This document shows positions 38,408 through 46,929 of a DNA stretch of 64,000 nucleotides, in pieces. The DNA is taken from positions 248,001 through 312,000 of the forward strand of contig JACPOK010000016.1 in the NCBI GenBank assembly GCA_016191525.1. The letters run 5' to 3'. This stretch comes from Burkholderiales bacterium (GTDB taxonomy: Bacteria > Pseudomonadota > Gammaproteobacteria > Burkholderiales > Burkholderiaceae_C). A model generated the notes under the pieces. The model was not told the DNA's origin, did not search any database, and saw nothing but the letters and a program-made list of their open reading frames with translations. How positions within the stretch are numbered: the first letter of the stretch is position 1; each line of letters opens with the position of its first letter. Position numbers and translations under genes: made by a program.

Positions 38408-38493
38408 CGATCAGCCGCGGCCGTGGTGCGTTTGCGCACGGCAGCCGCGTCTTCGCGCGCCCTGATTCTGGCCTTTTACCTTTTGAGGAAACC

Positions 38494-38961
38494 ATGAATC
38501 AGACTTCCGCCACCCGCATTGCCATCGTCTCCTCGTCATGGCACCGCGACATCGTCAACAACGCGCAGGCGCCGCTGCTGGCCGAACTGGAGCGCGGCGG
38601 CATTCCCGCCGGCCGGGTCGACCTGTTCGAGGTGCCCGGCGCCTTCGAGATCCCCCTGCACGCCAAGCGGCTGGCCCAAAGCGGCCGCTACGGCGCGATC
38701 ATCGCCTGCGGCCTGGTGGTCAACGGCGGCATCTACCGGCACGAGTTCGTGGCCGGCGCCGTGATCGACGGCTTGATGCGCGTGCAGCTCGACAGCGACG
38801 TGCCCGTGTTCTCAGCCGTGCTCACCCCGCGCGACTTCCATGAGCACGAGGAGCACCACCGCTTTTTCAGCGAGCATTTCGCGAAGAAAGGCGCCGAAGT
38901 CGGCCGTGCCTGCGTTGAGACCCTCTCCGCGCTTTCCCTAGTGCCCTTGACAGCGGGTTGA
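38494..38961 (+). CDS. ribH: 6,7-Dimethyl-8-ribityllumazine synthase, RibH2 type
   Basis: The enzyme makes the riboflavin precursor from the dihydroxybutanone phosphate and the aminouracil. The 155-residue protein has VPGAFEIPLHAK and VVNGGIYRHEFVAGAVIDG, then HEHEEHHRFFSEHF. This is much closer to the Brucella/Mesorhizobium RibH2 (type II) pattern, as I remember it, than to the icosahedral RibH with its GxVIRGxTxH loop. GAGGAAACC precedes the ATG. Control by the upstream FMN riboswitch makes it the feedback-regulated synthase. Confidence 0.93.
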   Translation: MNQTSATRIAIVSSSWHRDIVNNAQAPLLAELERGGIPAGRVDLFEVPGAFEIPLHAKRLAQSGRYGAIIACGLVVNGGIYRHEFVAGAVIDGLMRVQLDSDVPVFSAVLTPRDFHEHEEHHRFFSEHFAKKGAEVGRACVETLSALSLVPLTAG

Positions 38962-39016
38962 CAGCCTCGCGGGGCACGATAGCCTTTCCACCTTCAACCA
39001 TAGAAGAGGAGACATC

Positions 39017-39976
39017 ATGCGTCGCGACCAATTCATCAAGAGCCTGGCCGCCCTGGCGGCCGCGGGCGCCCTGCCCCTCACGGCGCGGGCCGCCGCCAAC
39101 CTGAAAATGATGATCCCGGCCAACCCCGCGGGCGGCTGGGACACCACAGGCCGTGCGCTGGGGGCCGCCATGATCGAGGCCAAGTCGGCCGATAGCGTTC
39201 AGTACGACAACAAGGGCGGCGCGGCCGGCATCATCGGCCTGGCGCAGTTCGTCAATTCGGCCAAGGGCGACCCCAATGCCGTGATGATGATGGGCGCCGT
39301 CATGCTGGGCGGCATCATCGCCGGCAAGCCACCGGTCACGCTGCAGACCTGCACGCCCATCGCGCGGCTCACCAGCGAATACAACGTCTTCGTGCTGCCG
39401 GCCAATTCGCCGCTCAAGACCATGAAGGACGTGGTCACGCAACTGAAGAAAGACCCGGGCAGCGTCAAGTGGGGCGGCGGCTCGCGCGGCTCCACCGAGC
39501 ACATCGCCGCCTGCATGCTCGCGCGCAACGTGGGCGTGGACCCCAAGAAGGTGAACTACGTGGCCTTCCGCGGCGGCGGCGAAGCCACGGCGGCCATCCT
39601 GGGCGGCAACGTCACCATCGGCGGCAGCGGCTACAGCGAGTTCGCCGAATACATCACCGCCGGCAAGATGCGCCCCATCGGCGTCACCTCGCAAAAGCGC
39701 CTGCCGGACATCAACGTGCCCACCATGAAGGAGCAGGGCTATGACGTGGTGCTGGGCAACTGGCGCGGTGTCTACGCCGCGCCGGGCATCACCGCCGAGC
39801 AGCGCGCCGCGCTGACCGACATCGTGGTGCGCGCCACGAAGAGCAAGAGCTGGCAGGAAGCGCTCAAGAAGAACGGCTGGACGCCGGCGCTGCAGACGGG
39901 CAAGGAGTTCGAGGACTTCGTCGAATACGAGTTCTCCAGCCTGAACGCAATCATGTATTTGTCCGGCATGGTCTGA
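39017..39976 (+). CDS. Bug/TctC-family solute-binding protein (319 aa)
   Basis: This is a periplasmic binding protein of the tripartite tricarboxylate type, hugely expanded in betaproteobacteria and often without its own permease. The signal peptide (MRRDQFIKSLAALAAAGALP) carries an RR pair and ends near ARA. The mature part shows PANPAGGWDTTGRALGAAM and YDNKGGAAGIIGLAQFVNSA (each cited in part), typical of the family. GAGGAG lies upstream of the ATG. No TctA/TctB membrane genes are adjacent. The ligand is unknown. Confidence 0.92.
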   Translation: MRRDQFIKSLAALAAAGALPLTARAAANLKMMIPANPAGGWDTTGRALGAAMIEAKSADSVQYDNKGGAAGIIGLAQFVNSAKGDPNAVMMMGAVMLGGIIAGKPPVTLQTCTPIARLTSEYNVFVLPANSPLKTMKDVVTQLKKDPGSVKWGGGSRGSTEHIAACMLARNVGVDPKKVNYVAFRGGGEATAAILGGNVTIGGSGYSEFAEYITAGKMRPIGVTSQKRLPDINVPTMKEQGYDVVLGNWRGVYAAPGITAEQRAALTDIVVRATKSKSWQEALKKNGWTPALQTGKEFEDFVEYEFSSLNAIMYLSGMV

Positions 39977-40052
39977 GGAGGCTTTCCTACGCGCCCGGCG
40001 CCGCTCCTGCGCACAATTGACTCAAGGGCCAATTCCTGAAAGAGTCACAGCC

Positions 40053-40334
40053 ATGAAAGTCAGCGCCGACCGCAACGATCCCGCCTTCAGCGATTGCTTC
40101 GCCATGTGCCGCATCTGGCTGGAAGGCGCCGAGCGCAGCAACGTCGTCACCGCCGATGAGGACGGCCGCTTTGCCGTCACCACCCGCCTGGATGAGAACG
40201 GCGACCCCGTGCTCAGGGCCGGGCAGCCCGTGACCGATGTGTTCCGCGGCGCGGTGCGGGTTGAGTGCCCGGACTGGCTGCGCAAGGAACGCGAGACCGG
40301 CATCCGTGAGCACGGCCCCGGCATCGGCACCTGA
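40053..40334 (+). CDS. Small hypothetical protein (93 aa)
   Basis: I do not recognise this 93-residue soluble, acidic protein. It contains SDCFAMCRIWLEGAERSN and ends with a charged segment, WLRKERETGIREHGPG. Codon use is normal for the region. The ATG at 40053 gives a compact protein; the track start at 40017 lies in the intergenic space. It sits between the Bug gene and a sigma-54 promoter, so it is probably not co-transcribed with allophanate hydrolase. Confidence 0.6.
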   Translation: MKVSADRNDPAFSDCFAMCRIWLEGAERSNVVTADEDGRFAVTTRLDENGDPVLRAGQPVTDVFRGAVRVECPDWLRKERETGIREHGPGIGT

Positions 40335-40379
40335 TATTCCCCCTGAGTCGCAACGCAGGCCGATTCCGCAGGAATCGGC

Positions 40380-40395
40380 TGGCACGGCCTTTGCA
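40380..40395 (+). promoter_or_regulatory. Sigma-54 (RpoN) promoter upstream of allophanate hydrolase
   Basis: TGGCACGGCCTTTGCA matches the -24/-12 consensus TGGCAC-N5-TTGCA exactly, with GG and GC separated by 10 bp. Transcription would start about 40406, a short distance before the allophanate hydrolase ATG. Sigma-54 promoters need an activator, commonly NtrC for nitrogen-source genes, which fits the urea/biuret genes that follow. I did not identify an enhancer site. Confidence 0.8.
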
Positions 40396-40428
40396 TCTCG
40401 TCTTGGATACAAGATGGGATGCTCAGAA

Positions 40429-42150
40429 ATGGTGCAAGCCGTTGCCGCTGTCGATCAAGCCTCAGGCGCCACCCCCGGCGCCGTCGGCGCGCCTGCCGCG
40501 GCGTGGATATCCCGCTTCGAAACGCCACTCAGTACAGAGGGCGGCGGCCCGCTTTCCGGCCTGTCGTTCGCGGCCAAGGACAACATTGACGCAGCGGGCC
40601 TGCCCACCACCGCCGGCTGCCCGGCTTTTGCCTACGAACCCGCCGAACACGCCGCCGTGGTGCGCAGGCTGCTCGACGCTGGTGCGCGGCTTCATGGCAA
40701 AACCAACCTCGACCAGTTCGCCTGCGGCCTGAACGGCACGCGTTCGCCCTACGGCGCGGTGCCCAATGCCTTCAACCCGGCCTACGTGTCCGGTGGCTCC
40801 AGCTCCGGCTCCGCCTATGTGGTGGCAGCGGGCGAGGTGGACTTCGCGCTGGGCACCGACACCGCGGGCTCTGGCCGCGTGCCCGCGGGGCTGAACAACA
40901 TCGTCGGCCTCAAGCCCACCAAGGGCCTGATCAGCACGCGCGGCGTGGTGCCGGCGGCGCAGAGCGTGGACTGCGTTTCCATCTTCGCGCGCACGGTGGC
41001 CACGGCGGTGCGCGTGCTCGAGACAGCGCTGGGTTACGACGCGGCCGATCCGTATTCGCGCAGCCTCACCCTGGCCAGCCAGGCCTTCCCGCCGGCCTTC
41101 CGTTTCGGCGTGCCGTCCTCACTGGAATTCTGCGGCGACGCGCTGGCCGAAGCGGCCTTCCGCGAATCGGTCAGCCGCCTGCGCGAGCTGGGCGGCACCC
41201 CGGTCACCATCGACTTCACGCCGCTGGCGCAGGCAGCCGCATTGCTCTATGAAAGCGCACTGGTGGCCGAACGCTACGCCGCCGTGCGCCACTTCTTTGA
41301 CTCGCACCAGGGTGACGTGGTCGAGCCGGTGCGCGGCATCATCGCCAGCGGCCGCAACCACAGCGCCGCCGACCTGTATGACGCGCAGACCCAGCTGCGC
41401 GCGCTCGGCCAGCGCGCGGCCGCCATGTGGGCCGGCATCGACGTATTGCTGGTGCCCACCGCGCCCACGCACTACACCATCGCCGCCATGCAGGCCGACC
41501 CGGTGGCGCTGAACCGCAACCTGGGCGCGTACACCAACTTCGTCAACCTGCTGGACTACGCCGCGCTGTCGGTGCCCAGCGCCATCAGGCCCGACGGCCT
41601 GCCGTTCGGCATCACGCTGATCGGCCCCTGCGCCAGCGACTGGCAGCTGGCCGAGCTGGGCCAGCGTTACCACCACGCCACCGGCCTCACGCAGGGCGCC
41701 ACCGGGCAGCCGCTGCCGGCGGCGCAGCCCATCGCGGGCATCCAGCCCGCGGCCAGTGTCAAGGTGGCGGTGGTCGGCGCGCACCTCTCCGGCATGCCGC
41801 TGAACCGCCAGCTCACCGAGCGCGGCGCCACACTGGCCGCGCAGGCTGAAACCGCGCCGCACTACCAATTTTTCGCGCTTCCCGGCACGGTTCCGCCCAA
41901 GCCGGGCCTGTTGCGCGTCGCGCCCGGCACCGGCACGCGCATCGCGCTGGAAGTGTGGGACATGCCCGCAGCGCACTACGGCTCGTTTGTCGCGCTGATT
42001 CCCGCGCCGCTGGGCATAGGCACGCTGGAACTGGCCGACGGCAGCAGCGTGCAGGGTTTCGTTTGCGAAGCGCAGGCCACCGCCGGCGCACTGGACATTT
42101 CGCATTTCGGCGGCTGGCGGGCCTACATCGACTCACTCCAAAAGAGCTGA
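40429..42150 (+). CDS. atzF: Allophanate hydrolase
   Basis: The enzyme hydrolyses allophanate to two ammonia and two CO2, the last step of urea, biuret and s-triazine breakdown. The amidase domain (about residues 1-440) shows the Ser-cisSer-Lys triad in FAAKDNIDAAG and YVSGGSSSGSAY. The C-terminal domain (about 455-573, from VKVAVVGAHLSGMPLNRQL) is the extra allophanate hydrolase module. The ATG at 40429 leaves a leader of about 23 nt after the sigma-54 promoter; ATG 40414 is also possible. Length 573 fits AtzF. Confidence 0.93.
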   Translation: MVQAVAAVDQASGATPGAVGAPAAAWISRFETPLSTEGGGPLSGLSFAAKDNIDAAGLPTTAGCPAFAYEPAEHAAVVRRLLDAGARLHGKTNLDQFACGLNGTRSPYGAVPNAFNPAYVSGGSSSGSAYVVAAGEVDFALGTDTAGSGRVPAGLNNIVGLKPTKGLISTRGVVPAAQSVDCVSIFARTVATAVRVLETALGYDAADPYSRSLTLASQAFPPAFRFGVPSSLEFCGDALAEAAFRESVSRLRELGGTPVTIDFTPLAQAAALLYESALVAERYAAVRHFFDSHQGDVVEPVRGIIASGRNHSAADLYDAQTQLRALGQRAAAMWAGIDVLLVPTAPTHYTIAAMQADPVALNRNLGAYTNFVNLLDYAALSVPSAIRPDGLPFGITLIGPCASDWQLAELGQRYHHATGLTQGATGQPLPAAQPIAGIQPAASVKVAVVGAHLSGMPLNRQLTERGATLAAQAETAPHYQFFALPGTVPPKPGLLRVAPGTGTRIALEVWDMPAAHYGSFVALIPAPLGIGTLELADGSSVQGFVCEAQATAGALDISHFGGWRAYIDSLQKS

Positions 42151-42186
42151 GCCCGCACCTCAACCATCAACTTGCAGGAGCAACTC

Positions 42187-43185
42187 ATGACCCACGCGAA
42201 ACACACTTCCACCCGCCGTAAGCTGCTGCAGGGCGGCGGCGCCGCCGCCGCACTCGGCATCCTCGGCGCGCCCGCCGTGCATGCCCAGGCCGGCCCCAAG
42301 ATCCGGATCGGCTACTGGCCGATCGCCGCCGGCCTGCCGTTCTACGCGGCGGTGGAGCTCGGCTACTTCAAGGAAGCCGGGCTCAACGTCGAGGCACTGA
42401 AATTCGCCGGCGCGCAGCAGATCATGGAAGGCATGCTGTCCGACCGCTGCGACGGCAGCGCCAACGGCACGGGCTCGGCCAACATCGCCATTGGCGAGAT
42501 CGCCGCGCCGGGCTCCTTCAAGATCTTCTGTTCCAACCCCAGCAACGTGAAGAACGTGCTGGACGAAGTGATCGTGCCCGCCGCCAGCACGGCCAAGACC
42601 ATGGCCGACCTCAAGGGCAAGCGCGTGGGCTCCGGCCCCGGCATCCAGAACGTGACCCTGGCCAAGACCGTGCTGGAGCGCGGTGGCGCCACCGGTGCCA
42701 CTGTCGTGGAGCTGCCCATCGGACAGCACGTGGCCGCGCTCGCCGCCGGCCAGCTCGATGGCTGCTACACCCTGGAGCCCACCGGCACCATCGGCCGCCT
42801 GAACGGCACCACCAAAGTGCTGGAAGCCGGCGTGATCGCAAAGTACGTCCTGGGCGACCCCATGGCGCCGTGGTTCGGCGGCTCGGCCTCGCTCACCTCG
42901 GCCTTCATCAAGGCCCATCCCGCCGAGGCGAAGAAGTTCATCACCGCCTACGGCAAGGGTGTGGCCTACGTGCGCACCAAGTCAGCCGAAGCGCGCCAGT
43001 ACCTCAAGGGCTACACCGCCATCGAAGGCGCGCTCACCGGTGAAGTGCCGCTGGCCGCCTACATGATGTATGACGAGTTCAAGCCGGCCGACGTGGCGCA
43101 TTTCCAGAAGTTCTTCGACCTGTTCTCCGAAAAGGGCATCTTCACCTCGCGCCTGATGGTCGAGACGATGCTCTACAAGGGCTAG
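42187..43185 (+). CDS. NMT1/SsuA-type ABC transporter binding protein (332 aa)
   Basis: This is a periplasmic binding protein for a small nitrogen compound. A probable Tat signal peptide (TRRKLLQGGGAAAALGILG) ends near VHAQ. The mature start IRIGYWPIAAGLPFYAAVEL is typical of NMT1/SsuA proteins. GCAGGAG precedes the ATG at 42187. Its genes run with a permease and an ATPase in one operon with allophanate hydrolase and an AtzE-type amidase, so biuret, a urea derivative or an oxalurate-like ligand is likely. Confidence 0.9.
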   Translation: MTHAKHTSTRRKLLQGGGAAAALGILGAPAVHAQAGPKIRIGYWPIAAGLPFYAAVELGYFKEAGLNVEALKFAGAQQIMEGMLSDRCDGSANGTGSANIAIGEIAAPGSFKIFCSNPSNVKNVLDEVIVPAASTAKTMADLKGKRVGSGPGIQNVTLAKTVLERGGATGATVVELPIGQHVAALAAGQLDGCYTLEPTGTIGRLNGTTKVLEAGVIAKYVLGDPMAPWFGGSASLTSAFIKAHPAEAKKFITAYGKGVAYVRTKSAEARQYLKGYTAIEGALTGEVPLAAYMMYDEFKPADVAHFQKFFDLFSEKGIFTSRLMVETMLYKG

Positions 43186-43194
43186 GGGCACACC

Positions 43195-44043
43195 ATGGAC
43201 GCCTCATCACCCACAGCGGTTGCCGCCGCGCCCGTGGCCCGCCCTTGGGCGCCGCCTGGGGCCAACGCCACTTCCGCGCCGCCCAAAGAGCCGGCCTGGA
43301 ACAAGGCCCTGCCCTTCATCGGCCCCATCGCCCTGTTCATCCTCTGGGACCTGGTGGTGCGCCTGGGCTTCATCAAGGCGCTGCTGTTGCCGCCGCCGGT
43401 GGACGCCATCAGCGCATTGCTCAGCGGACTGGCCGGCGGCCCGCTGCTCAAGGATTTCGCCGTCACGGTCTGGCGCACGGTTCAGGCGTTCCTGATCGCG
43501 GCCGCCATCGGCATGCCCCTGGGCGTGCTGCTCGGCAGCACCGAGAAGGCGTACCGCAGCGTGGAGTTCCTGATCGATTTCTTCCGCTCCACGCCGTCGT
43601 CGGCGCTGATCCCGCTGTTCCTGATGATCTTCGGCGTCTCGGACATCAACAAGGTCGCCATCGCCGCGTTCGGCGCGTTCCTCATCGTGGTGTTCAACAG
43701 CGCCTATGGCGTCATCAACGCGCGCAAGCAGCGGGTGATGGCGGCCAAGGTGATGGGCGCCTCGCGCTGGCAGACCTTCCGCGACGTGCTGATCTGGGAA
43801 AGCCTGCAGCCGAGTTTTGTCGGCCTGCGCTCGGCGGTGTCGATGGCGCTGGTCATCGTGATCGTGGCCGAGATGTTCATCGGCGCCGACACCGGCCTGG
43901 GCAACCGCATCATCAATTCGCAGCAGGTGATGAACGTCAAGGACATGTATGCGTCCATCCTGGCGGCGGGCGCGCTGGGCTACGGCCTGAACGTGCTGTT
44001 CCTGCTGCTCGAACGAAAAATCGTGCACTGGAGCGGAAGATGA
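43195..44043 (+). CDS. ABC transporter permease (282 aa)
   Basis: This SsuC/TauC-type inner-membrane permease has about six transmembrane helices and the EAA loop VMGASRWQTFRDVLIWESLQ. A proline- and alanine-rich cytoplasmic N-terminus of about 35 residues precedes the first helix. It starts 9 bp after the binding-protein gene and its stop overlaps the ATPase start (ATGA). Confidence 0.93.
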   Translation: MDASSPTAVAAAPVARPWAPPGANATSAPPKEPAWNKALPFIGPIALFILWDLVVRLGFIKALLLPPPVDAISALLSGLAGGPLLKDFAVTVWRTVQAFLIAAAIGMPLGVLLGSTEKAYRSVEFLIDFFRSTPSSALIPLFLMIFGVSDINKVAIAAFGAFLIVVFNSAYGVINARKQRVMAAKVMGASRWQTFRDVLIWESLQPSFVGLRSAVSMALVIVIVAEMFIGADTGLGNRIINSQQVMNVKDMYASILAAGALGYGLNVLFLLLERKIVHWSGR

Positions 44044-44861
44044 GCGAAGTCCTCAACGCCCCGGTCGTCGCCGACGTTCCCGTGCCCGAGTTCAAGCCCG
44101 GTCCGGCCGGCACGCACATCACCATCCGCGGCCTCACCAAGTATTTCGCCGGCTGGCCGCTGTACGAGAACTTCGACCTCGACATCCCCAAGCACAAGAT
44201 CGTTTCGGTGTTCGGCCCCAACGGCTGCGGCAAGAGCACGCTGATCAACATGATCGCGGGCTTGGTGCCCATCGACAGCGGCGAGATCCTGTTCGACGGC
44301 AAGAGCCTGAAGGACACCAAGATCGGCTACGTGTTCCAGAACTACCGCGAAGCGATGTTCCCGTGGATGCGCACCATCGACAACATCGCCTACCCGCTCA
44401 AGCTGGAAGGGCGCAGCAAGGCCGAAGTCGACCGCCGCATGGCGGAACTGGTGGCTTCCTTCGACGTCAAGTTCGATCTCAAGCGCTATCCGTATGAGCT
44501 GTCCGGTGGCCAGCAGCAGACCGCTTCCATCATGCGGGCGCTGGCGCCCAACCCGGAAGTGCTGTTCCTGGACGAGCCCTTCTCGGCGCTGGACTTCGAG
44601 ATGACCCTGTTCATCCGCGAGAAGCTGCAGGAAGTGTTCATGCAGACCGGCACCACCATGCTGCTGGTTTCGCACGACCTGGAAGAAGCCGTGTACCTGG
44701 CCGACCAGGTGCTGCTGCTGACCAAGCGGCCCACCCGCGTGGCGGAGATCCTGCCGTATGGCGATGCCCGCCCGCGCACGGTGGAAACGCTGTCGGACGC
44801 GAGCTTCATCGCCACCAAGAAACTCAGCCTGGAAATCTTCCAGCGCGAGGTCCGCAGGTAA
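44040..44861 (+). CDS. ABC transporter ATP-binding protein (273 aa)
   Basis: This is the energising subunit of the same importer. It shows Walker A GPNGCGKST, a Q-loop in GYVFQNYREAMFPW, signature LSGGQQQTASIMRAL, Walker B VLFLDEPFSALD and H-loop LVSHDLEEA. The signature is followed by QTASI rather than the usual QRxAI, a small departure. The ATG at 44040 overlaps the permease stop; the long track ORF is a shadow extension. Confidence 0.93.
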   Translation: MSEVLNAPVVADVPVPEFKPGPAGTHITIRGLTKYFAGWPLYENFDLDIPKHKIVSVFGPNGCGKSTLINMIAGLVPIDSGEILFDGKSLKDTKIGYVFQNYREAMFPWMRTIDNIAYPLKLEGRSKAEVDRRMAELVASFDVKFDLKRYPYELSGGQQQTASIMRALAPNPEVLFLDEPFSALDFEMTLFIREKLQEVFMQTGTTMLLVSHDLEEAVYLADQVLLLTKRPTRVAEILPYGDARPRTVETLSDASFIATKKLSLEIFQREVRR

Positions 44862-44873
44862 GGCGCCGCTGCC

Positions 44874-45095
44874 ATGGAAGAAGCCGAAGTCCTCGCCTAT
44901 GTGAAAGCCGCCGCCGCGGCGCTGGCCGTGCCGCTGGACCAGGAGCGCGCGCAGCGGGTCGCCACGCACCTGGCGCGCACGGCGGCGCTGGCAAGGCAGC
45001 TGGAGGCTTTCCCACTTGAAGTGCATGACGAACCGGCCGAAATCTACAGGCCAATGCCCTTCCCGAGCGCACCAGACAAGCGCGGACAGCTATGA
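44874..45095 (+). CDS. AtzG/HpxX-like small subunit (73 aa)
   Basis: This small DUF4089-type helical protein matches AtzG, which binds and stabilises the amidase AtzE, and HpxX of oxalurate utilisation. The core is VPLDQERAQRVATHLARTAAL, and the C-terminal EIYRPMPF tail is the family end. It lies 12 bp after the ABC ATPase gene, and its stop overlaps the start of the amidase gene (ATGA), as expected for a two-subunit enzyme. Confidence 0.85.
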   Translation: MEEAEVLAYVKAAAAALAVPLDQERAQRVATHLARTAALARQLEAFPLEVHDEPAEIYRPMPFPSAPDKRGQL

Positions 45096-46489
45096 AATCT
45101 GTAGCACTACGCAGCCACGCACTGGTTCGCGGCATCGCCGGCGGCGAGCTCAGTGCGGTGGAGGCGCTGGAGAACTGCATCGCGCGCATTGAGGCGACGG
45201 ACGCGCGCGTCAACGCCTTCACCGGCAAGAGCTACGAGCGCGCGCGGCGTGAAGCCGCTGTCATCGACCGCATGCGCGCGCACGGCGACATCCTGCCGCC
45301 GCTGGCCGGCCTGCCCTACGCGGTGAAGAACCTGTTCGACATCGAAGGCGAAGTGACGCTGGCCGGCTCGAAGATCAACCGCGGCCACGCACCGGCCAGG
45401 GCCGATGCGTTCCTCATCCAGCGGCTGCGGGCCGCGGGCGCCGTGCTGGTGGGCTCGCTCAACATGGACGAGTACGCGTATGGCTTCACCACCGAGAACA
45501 CGCACTACGGCCCCTGCCATAACCCGCACAGCCTGGGCCGCATCGCGGGCGGCTCTTCGGGCGGCTCGGGCGCGGCGGTGGCGGCCGGGCAGGTGCCGCT
45601 GGCGCTGGGCTCGGACACCAATGGCTCCATCCGCGTGCCGGCCTCGCTGTGCGGCGTGTGGGGCCTGAAGCCCACGTTCGGCCGCCTGTCGCGGCGCGGC
45701 TCCTACCCCTTTGTGCACAGCCTGGACCACTTGGGCCCGCTGGCCGACAGCGTGGAAGGCCTGGCGCTTTCCTACGACGCGCTGCAGGGCGCGGACACGC
45801 TGGACCCCGGCTGCCACGCCACCCATGTGCAGCCCGTGGCGGGCGAGCTGAAGCGCGGCATAGCCGGCCTGCGCATAGGCATGCTGGGCGGCTACTTCAT
45901 GGAGCACGCCGCGCCGCCCGCGCGCGCAGCAGCCAAGTCGGCCGCCACCGCGCTGGAGGTGCTGGAGGTGGTGGACTGGCCCGAGCCCGCGCTGGCACGG
46001 GCCGCAGCCTTCATCACCGGCGCCAGCGAAGGCGGCGCGCTGCACCTGGAAGACCTGCGCACGCGGCCTGATGACTTCGAGCCGCTGTCGGTGGACCGTT
46101 TCCTCGCCGGCGCGCTGCAGCCCGCCGCCTGGTACATGCGTGCACAGCGCTTCCGGCGCGTGTACCGCGACAAGGTCAATGCCCTGTTCAAGGACTGGGA
46201 CGTGCTGGTCGCGCCCGCCACGCCCGTGAGCGCGCCCGAGATCGGCACCGAGTGGCTGGACATCAACGGCCGGCAGCTGCCCTGCCGCCCGTCGGTCGGC
46301 CTGCTTACCCAGCCCATCTCGTTCGCCGGCTGCCCGGTGGTGGCCGCGCCGCTGTGGCCCGAAGGCACGGGCGGCATGCCCATCGGCGTGCAGCTGATCG
46401 CCGCACCCTGGCGCGAAGATCTGGCGCTGCGCGCCGGCTGGGCGCTGCAGGCCGCGGGCCTGGCCTACCTGAAACCGGCGGCGCTATGA
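45092..46489 (+). CDS. AtzE/HpxY-like amidase (465 aa)
   Basis: This is an amidase-signature enzyme. The catalytic lysine is in [13 protein letters not shown] and the serine pair in [17 protein letters not shown]. In the cyanuric acid route AtzE deaminates 1-carboxybiuret; in Klebsiella the homologue HpxY belongs to oxalurate breakdown. The AtzG-like gene before it and HpxZ after it match both settings. With hpxZ present, the ureide/oxalurate assignment is slightly favoured. The substrate is not certain. Confidence 0.88.
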   Translation: MKSVALRSHALVRGIAGGELSAVEALENCIARIEATDARVNAFTGKSYERARREAAVIDRMRAHGDILPPLAGLPYAVKNLFDIEGEVTLAGSKINRGHAPARADAFLIQRLRAAGAVLVGSLNMDEYAYGFTTENTHYGPCHNPHSLGRIAGGSSGGSGAAVAAGQVPLALGSDTNGSIRVPASLCGVWGLKPTFGRLSRRGSYPFVHSLDHLGPLADSVEGLALSYDALQGADTLDPGCHATHVQPVAGELKRGIAGLRIGMLGGYFMEHAAPPARAAAKSAATALEVLEVVDWPEPALARAAAFITGASEGGALHLEDLRTRPDDFEPLSVDRFLAGALQPAAWYMRAQRFRRVYRDKVNALFKDWDVLVAPATPVSAPEIGTEWLDINGRQLPCRPSVGLLTQPISFAGCPVVAAPLWPEGTGGMPIGVQLIAAPWREDLALRAGWALQAAGLAYLKPAAL

Positions 46490-46887
46490 ATGCCCTTGAG
46501 ATCAACCTGCCCGAGGTGCTGGCCGAAGTCACGGCGCAGTTCCAGCGCTATGAAAAGGCGCTGGTGGGCAACGACGTGGCGGTGCTGGACGAGCTGTTCT
46601 GGGACAGCCCGCACACCCTGCGCTACGGCGCCACCGAAAACCTCTACGGCTATGACGCCATCCGCGCCTTCCGTGCGGGCCGCCCCGCCGTGGGCCTGGC
46701 CCGCAGCCTGCAGAACACCGTCATCACCACCTACGGCCGCGACTTCGCCACGGCCAACACCGAGTTCCAGCGCACGGGCAGCAGCAAGCCCGGCCGCCAG
46801 AGCCAGGCATGGATGCGCACGCCCCAGGGCTGGCGCGTCGTGTCTGCCCACGTCAGCTTGCTGGCCCTGCCGCCACCGCTTGCATGA
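46486..46887 (+). CDS. hpxZ: HpxZ-like protein of oxalurate catabolism (133 aa)
   Basis: This is an NTF2/SnoaL-fold protein (DUF3225) with [20 protein letters not shown] and a C-terminal [11 protein letters not shown] strand. It matches HpxZ encoded next to HpxX and HpxY in purine/oxalurate clusters. Its molecular activity is not established. The start overlaps the amidase stop (ATGA). It closes the hpxXYZ-like set before the BMP transporter. Confidence 0.85.
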   Translation: MNALEINLPEVLAEVTAQFQRYEKALVGNDVAVLDELFWDSPHTLRYGATENLYGYDAIRAFRAGRPAVGLARSLQNTVITTYGRDFATANTEFQRTGSSKPGRQSQAWMRTPQGWRVVSAHVSLLALPPPLA

Positions 46888-46929
46888 ATCCTGCTTCCCG
46901 TTCCATCCAACCTGTGAGGAGTTAAAACC

